Positions 44,651-53,828 of a stretch of DNA of 64,000 nucleotides are shown here, piece by piece. Below the pieces are notes generated by a model. It was not told the origin of the DNA and did not search any database. It saw only the letters and a program-made list of their open reading frames with translations. The stretch lies in NCBI RefSeq assembly GCF_963675165.1, contig NC_087392.1:2185001-2249000 (forward strand), written 5' to 3'. A program made the translations under genes and the position numbers. The first letter of the stretch is position 1. Every line of letters begins with the position of its first letter. This stretch comes from Halichondria panicea. Its lineage: Eukaryota; Porifera; Demospongiae; Suberitida; Halichondriidae.

Positions 44651-44890
44651 TGGTGGAGGGTATGGAAAGCCATTGTGGACAAAATTAGATATGGATTTCC
44701 ATACTTAAAATCGCACGTCGACTATACATACATTGAAACCCATGTGTGTTGATCATGGATTTCGATACTCGAAATGGCGTGTCGATTGTAATTCGAACCC
44801 ATGGTCGTACATGTCTGTTGATCACTATGATCGATCACAGCAATCGAATCGAATGGTGAAATCAATCACGGCGATCGATCGGAAATCATT
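44644..44890. repeat. Inverted partner of 48480-48700
   Basis: GGAAAGCCATTGTGGACAAA and ATTAGATATGGATTTCCATA here appear reverse-complemented at about 48615-48668, and GATCGATCACAGCAATC also reappears inverted near 48495. Confidence 0.75.
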
Positions 44891-44969
44891 AAGTGAAGCC
44901 GTTATTATACAGCGCGAGCGCTGTCAATAATAATGTTATTCATGATTTAAATATAGACCACACTAATAA

Positions 44970-46115
44970 CAGGAGCCCATAAAGAGAAGGAGCGGCTGAC
45001 TACGGGGATCACATCTCGTAAGTGGTTATGACCGCATTTCCATATATGCAGGGTCACTTAACCCTTTAACCGCCACGGGCCACGATCGTGGCCCGCAATA
45101 GTGACTTTTTTGCGAAATTCTAATTCTGCGATACTTAGGAAGTAGCTCGAACTACGCACATCCCTGTATAGAGGAAGAGCTGTAGAATCACGTGCAATTT
45201 AGTCTAGAAATTTCCAAGCCACGTTGCTATGTTAAAATTTCATTAGCATCTTACCGCACGAAGTTTATAGCTATGGCTAGGTTGTTTACTTGTGCCGATG
45301 TGCTTGAACAGCTTGAGGACAGCAATGGCGATGTCTCCTCTGGTGATAACAGTGCCTATGAAGGAGAGGGGATAGTAGGATACCTCCCAAAGGCTACCAG
45401 CTTTATGTCAGACGCTGATGAACTGTCTGGGACTGAGGACATGCATGACATGGACCTAGACGCTAGGGCCAGGACGGTGAAAGACCAGGAGAGGGCTCAC
45501 TGTGTGACTCTGGCAAGTAGTATAGTATAGCTAGAATATCAGTAGTGTAAGTATAGTATAGCTAAAATAGAATTAGCAGTAATGAACAGTCTTTATGTGA
45601 GCTTGTAAATTTTATAGATCGTTCACCGATATAGTAATACATGTACGTATTGTGGTTAGCACTGATACATTCATATGATGTGAAAATCAAGCTTAGTCAA
45701 GCCTTTATAGGCTGATCCATAAAAAAAATTTTTTGGATTTTATCTCACTGCTGGCCGAGCATTTAAAATGATAAAAACGGTTGAGCGTAATAACCGTGGT
45801 TGTTATGGCAACACATGTTGTACCATTTTATTCTTTGTTGTATGGGCATTCTATTGGTGTATGGTTGCTAGGCATTTTATTGCTCTGGAAACCCGATAGA
45901 GAATTTACAGACATTTCACTTCACTGTTAATTAAGAATCCGACGGTTAAAGGGTTAAGTGGTTGAATCCCTACACGTGTTATACGCAATGCAGGGATGCG
46001 GTTTGCAAGCACTTAGTCGCTTCCATACAACGAAGTGCGGTTTCACCAGCAATTACGAGATGTGATCCCTGAGTGTACGTTGAAGTTAGCCGCTCCTTTT
46101 CTTTATAGGCTCCTG
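44970..46115. mobile_element. CAGGAGCC-ended TIR element carrying a nested piggyBac-like insertion
   Basis: Left end CAGGAGCCCATAAAGAGAAG (44970) and right end, read on the minus strand, CAGGAGCCTATAAAGAAAAG (46115) are inverted repeats that continue for about 35 bp, then share GGGATCACATCTCGTAA. The 7 bp CTAATAA flanks both sides (44963-44969 and 46116-46122) as a target duplication. Without the piggyBac-like insertion at 45058-45957 the element would be about 250 bp, a typical MITE size. Confidence 0.85.
45058..45957 (+). mobile_element. Non-autonomous piggyBac-like element, nested (900 bp)
   Basis: TTAA at both ends (45058-45061, 45954-45957) and inverted ends TTAACCCTTTAACCG. Directly inside the left end lies a 20 bp perfect palindrome CGGGCCACGATCGTGGCCCG (45076-45095). 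An open frame at 45192-45530 reads CADVLEQLEDSNGDVSSGD and SDADELSGTEDMHDMDLD, resembling the acidic N-terminus of a piggyBac transposase; the catalytic domain is absent. Confidence 0.85.
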
Positions 46116-46442
46116 CTAATAACAACTCAAGAATGAAGAATGCCACACATTAGAGTTCAATAGCATAGCGTTCATATACCACCGGTAGCATTGAAGTTGG
46201 GTCACAGCATAATTATAATTATCGACATTATCTACAATAACTGAGTTAAGGACATCTTCAAATCTTCATAATCCATCGTTAGCAGACCTACAGGCAATAC
46301 TAGTAACTGCAAGTGTGAACAGCGATGGCATCTGATTCGTTAAAGTCAATCCGAATAGACTTTGGAAGAGTTGCACCAGTGCAATAGAGTAGGAATACCT
46401 CGAGTTCTGAAAGAAATGACCGGTGCAATTAAGTAAACATAA

Positions 46443-47470
46443 TTATACATGCTCTAATACACTCACTCTGATCTGATAATATATTCCTATTATTTTAGGA
46501 ATAACACTCACTTTCAACATTTGTCCTATTCCATGGTCATTACTAGCATTTGTATTTACAATGTATTCAAATTTGTGAACAGAGCCATGTTTTGCACCAC
46601 TTACAAACAGAGAGTTACCTCTGATCTTTATGTGGCGTTTTTCGCACTGGTCTTTATTGATTAGCTCCCACCTCTTTTTCAAAAGAATAGACTCCACTTT
46701 CCTCTGGTCCCTAGTAAGTGATAGAGATTCCAGGATGTTGGCTGAGATTTCGCCTGTTAAACAGAATCGAGTAAGTTCAATCATGATGGGCCTGTTTTTT
46801 GATTTATTGTACTTCCTGAGTCGTATCATCTACTTCCTGAAGCAGCTCTGAGATAGCTTGGGTGTCTTTCCTGACACGATCAATTCTTGAAGTTCCTTTA
46901 GATGGACCCAATTTTCTAGAGTGCACTGCAATATGGTAAGCTGCTATTGACAGGATTTTATGACTCTTCGATACCATACACTATGAGCTTAAACTTTCTA
47001 TCTTTATCCTCTCGTTTTTTGTCAAAAGTGTCCCGGTGGGGTACTATTTTCCTTGTCAGCTACAGTTGCACCCGTGGCGCCAAGGTCTAGTATTGGAGCA
47101 GGTCCTAGAGGAGAATAATTTTTATTAAAAAACTTAAAAAGCTTGTGTTCCAGTTTAGTAATTTCTTTTTTTAGGGTTTTGACTTCTTCTTTCAGGCTGA
47201 GGGTACTGCAATAGTGACAGAGATACTCATCTGGAGAGTCTTGGGCATGTTTGAAAGCTGTTACAGATAGCCCTGCGCATCCACACTTGACATACACCAT
47301 CGCAGAAACTAGATTCTTCATTGCTGTCGTCTACATGTTTCTCACAGACACCGCAAGATTCACTTGCAGGGCTAGCGTCCTTCACAGGGCCTTTCTGCAT
47401 GTCTGGTTGCCTGCTTGCTTTGGCTTTAGCTTTAGCTCCTTGCTGTTGCTGTTGCTTCTTGGGAGGCATA
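46443..47470 (-). pseudogene. ORF1 of a truncated CR1/L2-like LINE (PHD-type zinc finger, coiled coil)
   Basis: Starts MPPKKQQQQQGAKAKAKA (ATG near 47469). Then follows a PHD-like finger CGVCEKHVDDSNEESSFC and, after a frameshift near 47290, CAGLSVTAFKHAQDSPDEYL and CHYC; a coiled coil SLKEEVKTLKKEITKLEHKL; and, further down, RLRKYNKSKNRPIMIEL and LLKKRWELINKDQCEKRHIK plus IRGNSLFVSG. This C-terminal domain and the PHD ORF1 are typical of CR1/L2-type retrotransposons of marine invertebrates, where ORF1 is an RNA-binding chaperone. ORF2 (endonuclease/reverse transcriptase) is absent. Confidence 0.7.
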
Positions 47471-47892
47471 GTCAGAGGATCGAGGCCTCAGTAGCCTGTA
47501 TAGAAAGCTTGATAGAGGTGAAGTTACAGAGAGAGCTGTAGGCTTTAGCTTTAGCTCCTTGCTGTTGTTGTTGCTTCTTGGGAGGTGCATAGTCAGAGGA
47601 TCGAGGCCTCAGTAGCCTGTATAGAAAGCTTGATAGAGGTGAAGTTACAGAGAGAGCTGTAGGCTTTAGCTCCTTGCTGTTGTTGTTGCTTCTTGGGAGG
47701 TGCATAGTCAGAGGATCGAGGCCTCAGTAGCCTGTATAGAAAGCTTGATAGAGGTGAAGTTACAGAGAGAGCTGTAGGCTTTAGCTCCTTGCTGTTGTTG
47801 TTGCTTCTTGGGAGGTGCATAGTCAGAGGATCGAGGCCTCAGTAGCCTGTATAGAAAGCTTGATAGAGGTGAAGTTACAGAGAGAGCTGTAG
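47425..47892 (-). repeat. Four tandem ~115-121 bp 5' monomers of the LINE
   Basis: The block with GTCAGAGGATCGAGGCCTCA recurs at 47471, 47592, 47707 and 47822 (periods 121, 115, 115). Each monomer includes the ORF1 start codon region (CCTCCCAAGAAGCAACAACA read on the minus strand) plus the 5' UTR, and the array ends abruptly at about 47892. Tandem 5' monomers carrying promoters are known from mouse L1; here the unit also repeats the beginning of the coding sequence. Confidence 0.85.
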
Positions 47893-48129
47893 CGGCCAAC
47901 AGAATAGTTGATGCAGAACCATTGATGGTGACTTTAATTCGTTAAACCTTCTGTAAAGAGCTACCAAATCACCCCATGGATCATCGAAATCGATAGAAAG
48001 TTTTACCTTCTGAAGACGCCGAAAATGGTAATTAATAGACAGATGGATGCTACATCACCATCAAAGCCAGAGAAGTTGAATATTGTTGAAATTTGTTTCG
48101 CTGAAACACTTTAAGTGAGAAGTGTAGTT

Positions 48130-48290
48130 ATTAGATTATCCAGCTCGTTTGAGTGACTTGACTGGTGCCAGACGAACCTGGGCTTTGAGTGACTGGTACT
48201 GGTGCTGGGCTAGCTTGGGTGACTGATTGGGTCGGAATATCAACTATGATGACATCATCACCCTCTTCTTCTTGCCTTCTAAATTACATA
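48130..48290 (-). CDS. Possible exon, Thr/Pro/Ser-rich, unidentified
   Basis: After an acceptor-like AATTTAG at about 48276 the frame reads EEEGDDVIIVDIPTQSVTQA and SPAPVPVTQSPGSSGTSQVT, then a stop. Low-complexity tail, no recognised family. Might belong with the minus-strand frames at 48941-49252 (KKKKRVSYTKEETDLIQTYF, SANT-like look) and 49760-50000 (AKKPRVGRPRKHQQQP, AT-hook). Confidence 0.25.
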
Positions 48291-48479
48291 GAATGACAGG
48301 TCAGCATTTATAAAATCATAACCATGGTACTGGGTTACATAATTATGATAATTATGCCTCGGTGCGCATGCAATTTATTTGTATTTTTTGTATCAACATT
48401 ATTTGAGAACTGTAAATCGTACGTAAGTCTAATCAGGCTTTTGATACATCACATAAGTATTGAACCACTGGTTAATTGC

Positions 48480-48700
48480 TGTGATCAATTCCACTCATTG
48501 ATTGCTGTGATCGATCGCTGTCAATTCCTGCCATAGATTCACGATTCCCATAATGGATCATAGTGATCATGTGTGTGTATGTAATGTATGTACAATTGAC
48601 ATGTACATACACACCATTCGAGTATGGAAATCCATATCTAATTTTGTCCACAATGGCTTTCCATAGGAGGGATCTTCTCGTTAGGGTCTAATTTGTTCTT
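48480..48700. repeat. Inverted partner of 44644-44890
   Basis: TATGGAAATCCATATCTAAT and TTTGTCCACAATGGCTTTCC are the reverse complement of 44662-44705. The two copies bracket about 3.6 kb that holds the LINE and the nested piggyBac-like element. Confidence 0.7.
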
Positions 48701-48940
48701 CTCTTAGCATTTTAACATGTAGTTTTGCCATGAATGGTGTGAGAGACTTGAAAGGCTTGTTTAAGCAGACGTCTAGAGGCTGGAGCACAGATGTGCACAG
48801 GCAAATATGTGGGCCTGAAACTTGTCAAGGCAATGCGGGGATGCACCTTAAAAACTAATACATTTGTTTATTCGTGGCAGGAAGATCAGATGCAAACAGT
48901 GAGCAGAGATAATCACATTTTCGTCGTTATCCAGACATAC

Positions 48941-49252
48941 CTACGGCATCCATATCTCATCGATATATCTCAACATCACCATCCATGCTTTATCTTGGGT
49001 TGCAACAACAAAACCTGTCAGAACAACATATTGTTTCGTCTTCCCCTTGAAAATTATCATTAGTTTGTGTGCCGTCGATCTAGTTTTTATCTCCTCTGAG
49101 AAGTATGTTTGGATGAGGTCTGTCTCTTCCTTGGTGTACGACACCCTCTTCTTCTTCTTAGGAATTAGGAGCGGCGAGTCCTCCCATGTTCGTTTCCTAG
49201 TAGTAGCCTTCTCGACGAGGTGTCGGAGGAGATAGAGGTAAGAATCCACCAT
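48941..49252 (-). CDS. Unidentified basic open frame (103 codons)
   Basis: Reads EKATTRKRTWEDSPLLIPKK then KKRVSYTKEETDLIQTYFSE. The RVSYTKEET..I..YF phrase resembles SANT/Myb-type helices seen in transposon-associated proteins of invertebrates. No clear domain end or partner exon; possibly part of a decayed mobile element. Confidence 0.3.
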   Translation of the reverse strand: MVDSYLYLLRHLVEKATTRKRTWEDSPLLIPKKKKRVSYTKEETDLIQTYFSEEIKTRSTAHKLMIIFKGKTKQYVVLTGFVVATQDKAWMVMLRYIDEIWMP

Positions 49253-49762
49253 GAGCAGTGCAGGTGAATACTACCGTCAAGTGACGTATCTCTGACCTAT
49301 AATAATTATATAAGTATGTACCAGTTATCCTTATTTTGATACTTTTTGCCCATTTCATCTAAATGGTTTTCACCAGACAAGCGTTTCGTCCATATTACCA
49401 AAGCACCTATATATACATACAATTATCGGTCCTTTCTCGCAGTTCCTTTATAACACCATATGCCGCTATTTGTTCCTTTAGGTTTTTGGGGAGCTTTTGT
49501 GCCAGAGTGGTTTTTGACGGAGCACAAGGGAATGCCGTCTGTATACAGGGAAGATCGAAATTGGAATTTTTATTAACATGATATACAGGAGTGACTGAAA
49601 TCTTTTTCTACCTATCACTGAATATTGCATCGGTGCACTCCAAACTTTCCATAATCTGCTATCTTGATTTTTTGAGCATAGGAGTATCCTATGAATGAGC
49701 TTGGAAGGAGGTTCATCACCTACACAATTTGATAGTCTACAGTTATTATAGCTACACAGTTA

Positions 49763-50090
49763 ATTGTATGTACCAGCAAAAAGCTTCACCCTGAGTGACA
49801 CAGTCATTGACACTGACCTGTTGCTCGATAAAAAGTGGATGGTTGCTGGTTTGCAACTGCAGCTGCATGGTTGCTGCTGGTGCTTTCTTGGTCTACCTAC
49901 TCTCGGCTTCTTAGCTGGAAGGTCAGGTCTGATACAGGGTCTGGAGGCAGCCTCCTCTGCAGTTTCAACAGCGAAAAATATGTGATCTCTACCTCCATTT
50001 GTATGCAACGGATGCCTGATAGAGGCGAAAATATTACGTTTGGACGGAAGTGTCACATATTTGGAGGGTTGCTTTAAATCGAATAAGTTC
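49763..50090 (-). CDS. AT-hook-containing open frame, fragment
   Basis: Contains KKPRVGRPRKHQQQP, a GRP-core AT-hook that binds the minor groove of AT-rich DNA, after a PxL/Ala-rich stretch. No second hook or catalytic domain. A small TTTGGAGGGTTGCTTTAAAT repeat lies at 50060. Confidence 0.35.
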
Positions 50091-50169
50091 GGCCAAGAAC
50101 CCAAATGGCACCGGACCAAGTCCACTGGATCACCGGACCGGGTCCACGGATTTTTTCCTGGTCTGACCA

Positions 50170-51290
50170 TGAAACAAATTCTGCAAACATTCTGGATTGT
50201 TCAAAAGTCTGATTGATCAAGCGACTTTTGCGAATTATGCTATACAAACTGGGAAGATTTATGGTTACGCTTTATTAGAGTACACATATTGAAATTCACT
50301 AAGTGTTGAAAGCACGACCTTTGTGGTGAAGACGGGTGACCACCAGGTTCCTGTTTTATCTTCTGCTTTCCATTCCACTTGCCCCCATGCACCCACGGTG
50401 ATCGAGTAACATTCATTAGTGTAAAATTTGTGCAGACTCGGGGAGAGATGCAAATGCAACTCTTGAAGAGCTTCAGTGTCTTCTGCTTTCGTCTTCAGAC
50501 TTATAATGTTGATTTGGCTCTTCCTCATGCATACAGTAGAGGTGGTCAACTGCTGGTGGAAGCAACTCCACCAGCCCTCTTATTATTGTAGTCAAGTTTT
50601 CTTGTTTTCCTTTGATACAGCAGTAATTGTATTTTTTATTTTTTTTGCAAATGATTTTACATTACAATTAATACAAAATTACATAATAATTAATGATAAT
50701 CATGAGATGCTATGCAGATATAATCAAAGGCATATAATCACAGAGAAACTCAAAAGAGTGGGAAACGATCGACTATGATTGTTACTAAAAATGATGCCAA
50801 AAGTCCAAAGTCTAACATTAATGGCTGCTAGCTGTGCTGGTTGCATCTGTGCGGTGCTTTCATTAAACAGGCAATCTTTTGTCTGTGTATAGCAGCCTTT
50901 TTTGCGGCATGTATGCAATTATATCTGCATAGCATCTCATGATAATTATCATGTGTAAAGGAGGAAGTTTTCCCGTCGTACTCTAATTTCTATTATACAT
51001 TGCTTTGTAGTACACTTCGGAAAACAAAAAACTGATATACTGTGTTTAGTGATGGATTTGAATACCGTAACAACCTCAAAATGTCTTTTGCAACCAAGGT
51101 TGCTTTTCGCTCTGTCTCGAGCATACGCGAAGATTGAACTTCTATGAATGTTATGACGTTTTCATTGTTATTTGACCTTTGGGTTGTGGACGCATCCAAA
51201 TGCGGTAAAAACTTCATGAATTTCATTTCATGGTTAGTTTCGATGCTGGGAATGGCTTCTAAACCGACGTTTTGGAGAAGATCATTAATA
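50170..51290. other. Region without recognised complete genes
   Basis: Open minus-strand frames 50265-50549 and 50993-51319 have protein-like composition (VGLEAIPSIETNHEMKFMKF, RMLETERKATLVAKDILRLL) but no recognised motif. A ~30 bp inverted repeat, GAGATGCTATGCAGATATA at 50704 and its complement near 50922, brackets about 200 bp. Confidence 0.4.
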
Positions 51291-51294
51291 AGGC

Positions 51295-51640
51295 TCCCTG
51301 TATAGCAGAATATGACCAATCACTAACTAGAAAGCATCTGGCTAATTGTCTGAGTAATTGCTGTTTCACAACTGCAATGGCCAAGCAGAGCACGCCACAG
51401 TCCGACGAATTGCGCTATTTGTCTACATCTACCATTTTTATGGTCAATGTTGAAGACTGGCAAAATGCTAGCCTTGCAATTGTGTCCACTGTAGAGGAGG
51501 GTAGACTTTGATACATGGTGTCATACACGAATACGACATTACTCTGGCACCCTAGGTTTGACACCAGCACCCAAAAGTGAAATAGACTTAACTTACCACT
51601 TTCTCTCCAATTTCTAATTGTAGAAATACCGGTAGCTATA
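51295..51640 (-). pseudogene. Ulp1-like cysteine protease fragment with micro-inversion
   Basis: The minus strand reads FWVLVSNLGCQSNVVFVYDT, MYQSLPSSTVD, then in the next frame NSSDCGVLCLAIAV, which is the His/Asp...DCG core of Ulp1/SENP-type (C48) proteases of transposon-associated proteins. The C-terminal motif that should follow, PCIAEYDQSLTRKHLANCLS, is instead found on the plus strand at about 51298-51358, directly adjoining. So one short segment appears inverted. A frameshift and the inversion make it a relic. Confidence 0.55.
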
Positions 51641-51660
51641 TATATAAGCACATCATTTTA

Positions 51661-51900
51661 CGTTTACATCTATGGAACGCCAAATAGGTCAAAAATACAT
51701 CCCACTTCAAGGGGGTGTCTCACACATCTATCGGTTACTTTGCACACATCGATCTTTACCCACTTGTACACTTTTGACATCTATCGACTACTTGACATCT
51801 ATCGACTACTTGACATCTATCGACTACTTGACATTTATCGACTTGACATCTACTGCTACGTATACTTACATCTATCAACTACTTGACATCTATGCAATAT
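51661..51900 (+). repeat. Left inverted arm with subterminal tandem repeats
   Basis: About 115 bp unique arm followed by at least five imperfect copies of ACTTGACATCTATCGACT at 51775-51895 and the variant CTGCTACGTATACTTACATC. Repeated subterminal motifs are typical transposase binding arrays. Confidence 0.85.
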
Positions 51901-52094
51901 GATACTACTTGACACTAGTTGGAATCCGCCCAACTATACTTGACACTATCCATGTACATGATCTAGTTGGGCGTGGCCCCACCCATTGTAGCCCCACCCC
52001 ACAGGGCATGGTCCAATTTTAGGTCAGAGTACATGTACCTACATACCTGTGAGAAGTATAGTATAGTGCAGTGTAGTAGTAATCTAGTCTAGTC

Positions 52095-53665
52095 ATGGCT
52101 CTTCATGTTAGCTCTGATGAAATGATCGAGTTTCTAACAATATTGGAAGATGGTATAAGGACTATTCAAGTGGAAGATGAACAAGGAACTTCCAATGTGC
52201 ACAGTCTACTTCATCAGTGTGAAGACATTCTCGAAGTTGTTGTTTATGCCTCTGACTTGTTTCCAGCTGGGTGTGGAGATGCCATTGTTGATGCAGTAAC
52301 AGAAGTGTATAAGTATATTGAAGTAAATTGCCTAAGAGATAGTCACAGAAGAGAGAGACCTTGTGTGAACGTGTCTGAGACTCAGTTGGAGCACCTTTTT
52401 TCGTTTGATTTTAGAGTTAGAGATATTGCACACATGCTTCATGTATCTGAGAGCACTGTCAAGCGAAGAATAATACAGTTTGGATTTGAAAACAAATTAC
52501 AGCGCACAGACATCTCCGAATCTGACTTGGATATTATTACTGCTGATTTTGTTCACCACTTTCCAAACAGTGGACAAAATACTTATGATGGTTATCTAAG
52601 AGGGAAAGGGATAAGAATACAACGATATCGAGTAAGAGAGAGCCTTTCTCGTATTGATGAAACAGGAGTACAAAAACGTCTGAGACGAGCCTTACACCAC
52701 AGGAGATATAGTGTACCTATGCCTAATAGCTTGTGGCACATAGATGGGCACCACAAATTAATACGCTGGAGAATAGTAGTGCATGGAGGCATTGATGGTT
52801 TTTCTCGATTACCAATCTATTTAAAAGCGTCTACTAACAACAAATCTGAGACTGTACTACAGTGTTTTTTGCACGCTGTTTCTTGTTATGGTTTACCTTC
52901 ACGTGTGCGGTGTGATAAAGGAGGCGAAAACGTTAAAGTCTCAGAATACATGCTTTCAAATCCTGAACGAGGTCCTGGTAGAGGTAGCTGTATTGTAGGG
53001 AAAAGTGTCCACAACCAACGGATCGAAAGTTTGTGGAGAGACGTATTTGTTGGTTGTCTGTGTATGTTTTACCGGTTGTTCTATGCTCTCGAAGACAACA
53101 GTTTATTAGATCCTACAGATGAAGTGGATATATTTGCATTACACTTCGTGTTTCTTCCACGTATTCAACAACAACTAAATGTTTTCCGCGAGAGCTATAG
53201 CCATCACAGATTGCGAACTGAAGGCAATAGGACGCCATACCAGCTTTGGATAGAGGGAATGACCTCACTAACAACAGATGGAGCAGCATTACAAGGAGTA
53301 TTGGATGATTCATCAATTGTAAGTATTAGTGATGTGTTTACCTTCATTAGTTTACGAAGTCTGTGCATGTAGTACGTACAAAATGTATTTGAAACTGGTG
53401 GGTCAGAGTATAAGCATTGTGTTTAATTATTTCCTAACTATTATTACAGGGAGATTATGGAATAGATTGGAACGGCCTCTCTTGTATCGAGTCCCAAGAT
53501 GGGGTTGCAGTCCCAAGCACTAATTTCCCACTGTCTGATGCACAGTTTAGTATGCTTAAAGAAGAGGTGAACCCACTTGCTGTTTGTGATGACTATGGCA
53601 TATCGTTGTTTGGTCGCACCAAAGACTTAGTAGCTAGATGTCTGTCTATTTAGAATGATGTAACA
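52095..53665 (+). CDS. Integrase-fold DDE transposase-like protein (element-encoded)
   Basis: Two exons, 52095-53318 and 53450-53665, split by a GTAAGT...TTACAG intron in phase 0; 479 residues. Residues about 94-132 form a helix-turn-helix ([20 protein letters not shown]). Residues about 205-400 form an integrase core: WHIDGHHKL with Asp217, [21 protein letters not shown] with Asp274, and [13 protein letters not shown] with Glu311, a D,D(36)E triad close to the D,D(35)E of retroviral and IS3 integrases. [11 protein letters not shown] lies near residue 385. All key residues are present and there is no frameshift, so it may be active. The protein would cut and join the inverted ends that surround it. 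ATG at 52095 follows a TATAGT-rich leader; no better upstream start. Confidence 0.85.
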
Positions 53666-53828
53666 TAATGATATTGAAAGATCATGATAAAGTATGAAAG
53701 TGATACAGGGTGAATAGAACACAAAAAGAGTATATGTTCGAAAGAATCATGATAAAGTATGAAAGTGATACAGGGTTAATAGGTTTTGTCAAACACAAAA
53801 AGAGTATATGTTCATTTTATTGCAGTGC

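Noticed and set aside
47425-47892. CRISPR-like array of regular repeats
   Set aside because: Units are adjacent without spacers and match a LINE 5' region; the genome is eukaryotic.
47472-47899. Several overlapping short frames beginning MPPK/PPKKQQQQQGAKA
   Set aside because: They are translations of the repeated LINE 5' monomers, not separate genes.
51298-51511. Plus-strand gene starting MEKIINKAPCIAEYDQS
   Set aside because: Only the short EYDQSLTRKHLANCLS part is protease-like; the rest is the complement of the minus-strand protease core, so it is a rearranged relic.
51672-51902. Open frame with TSIDYLTSIDYL repeats (also 56488-56910 minus)
   Set aside because: It is the translation of the tandem repeats in the transposon ends, present on both arms; not a protein gene.
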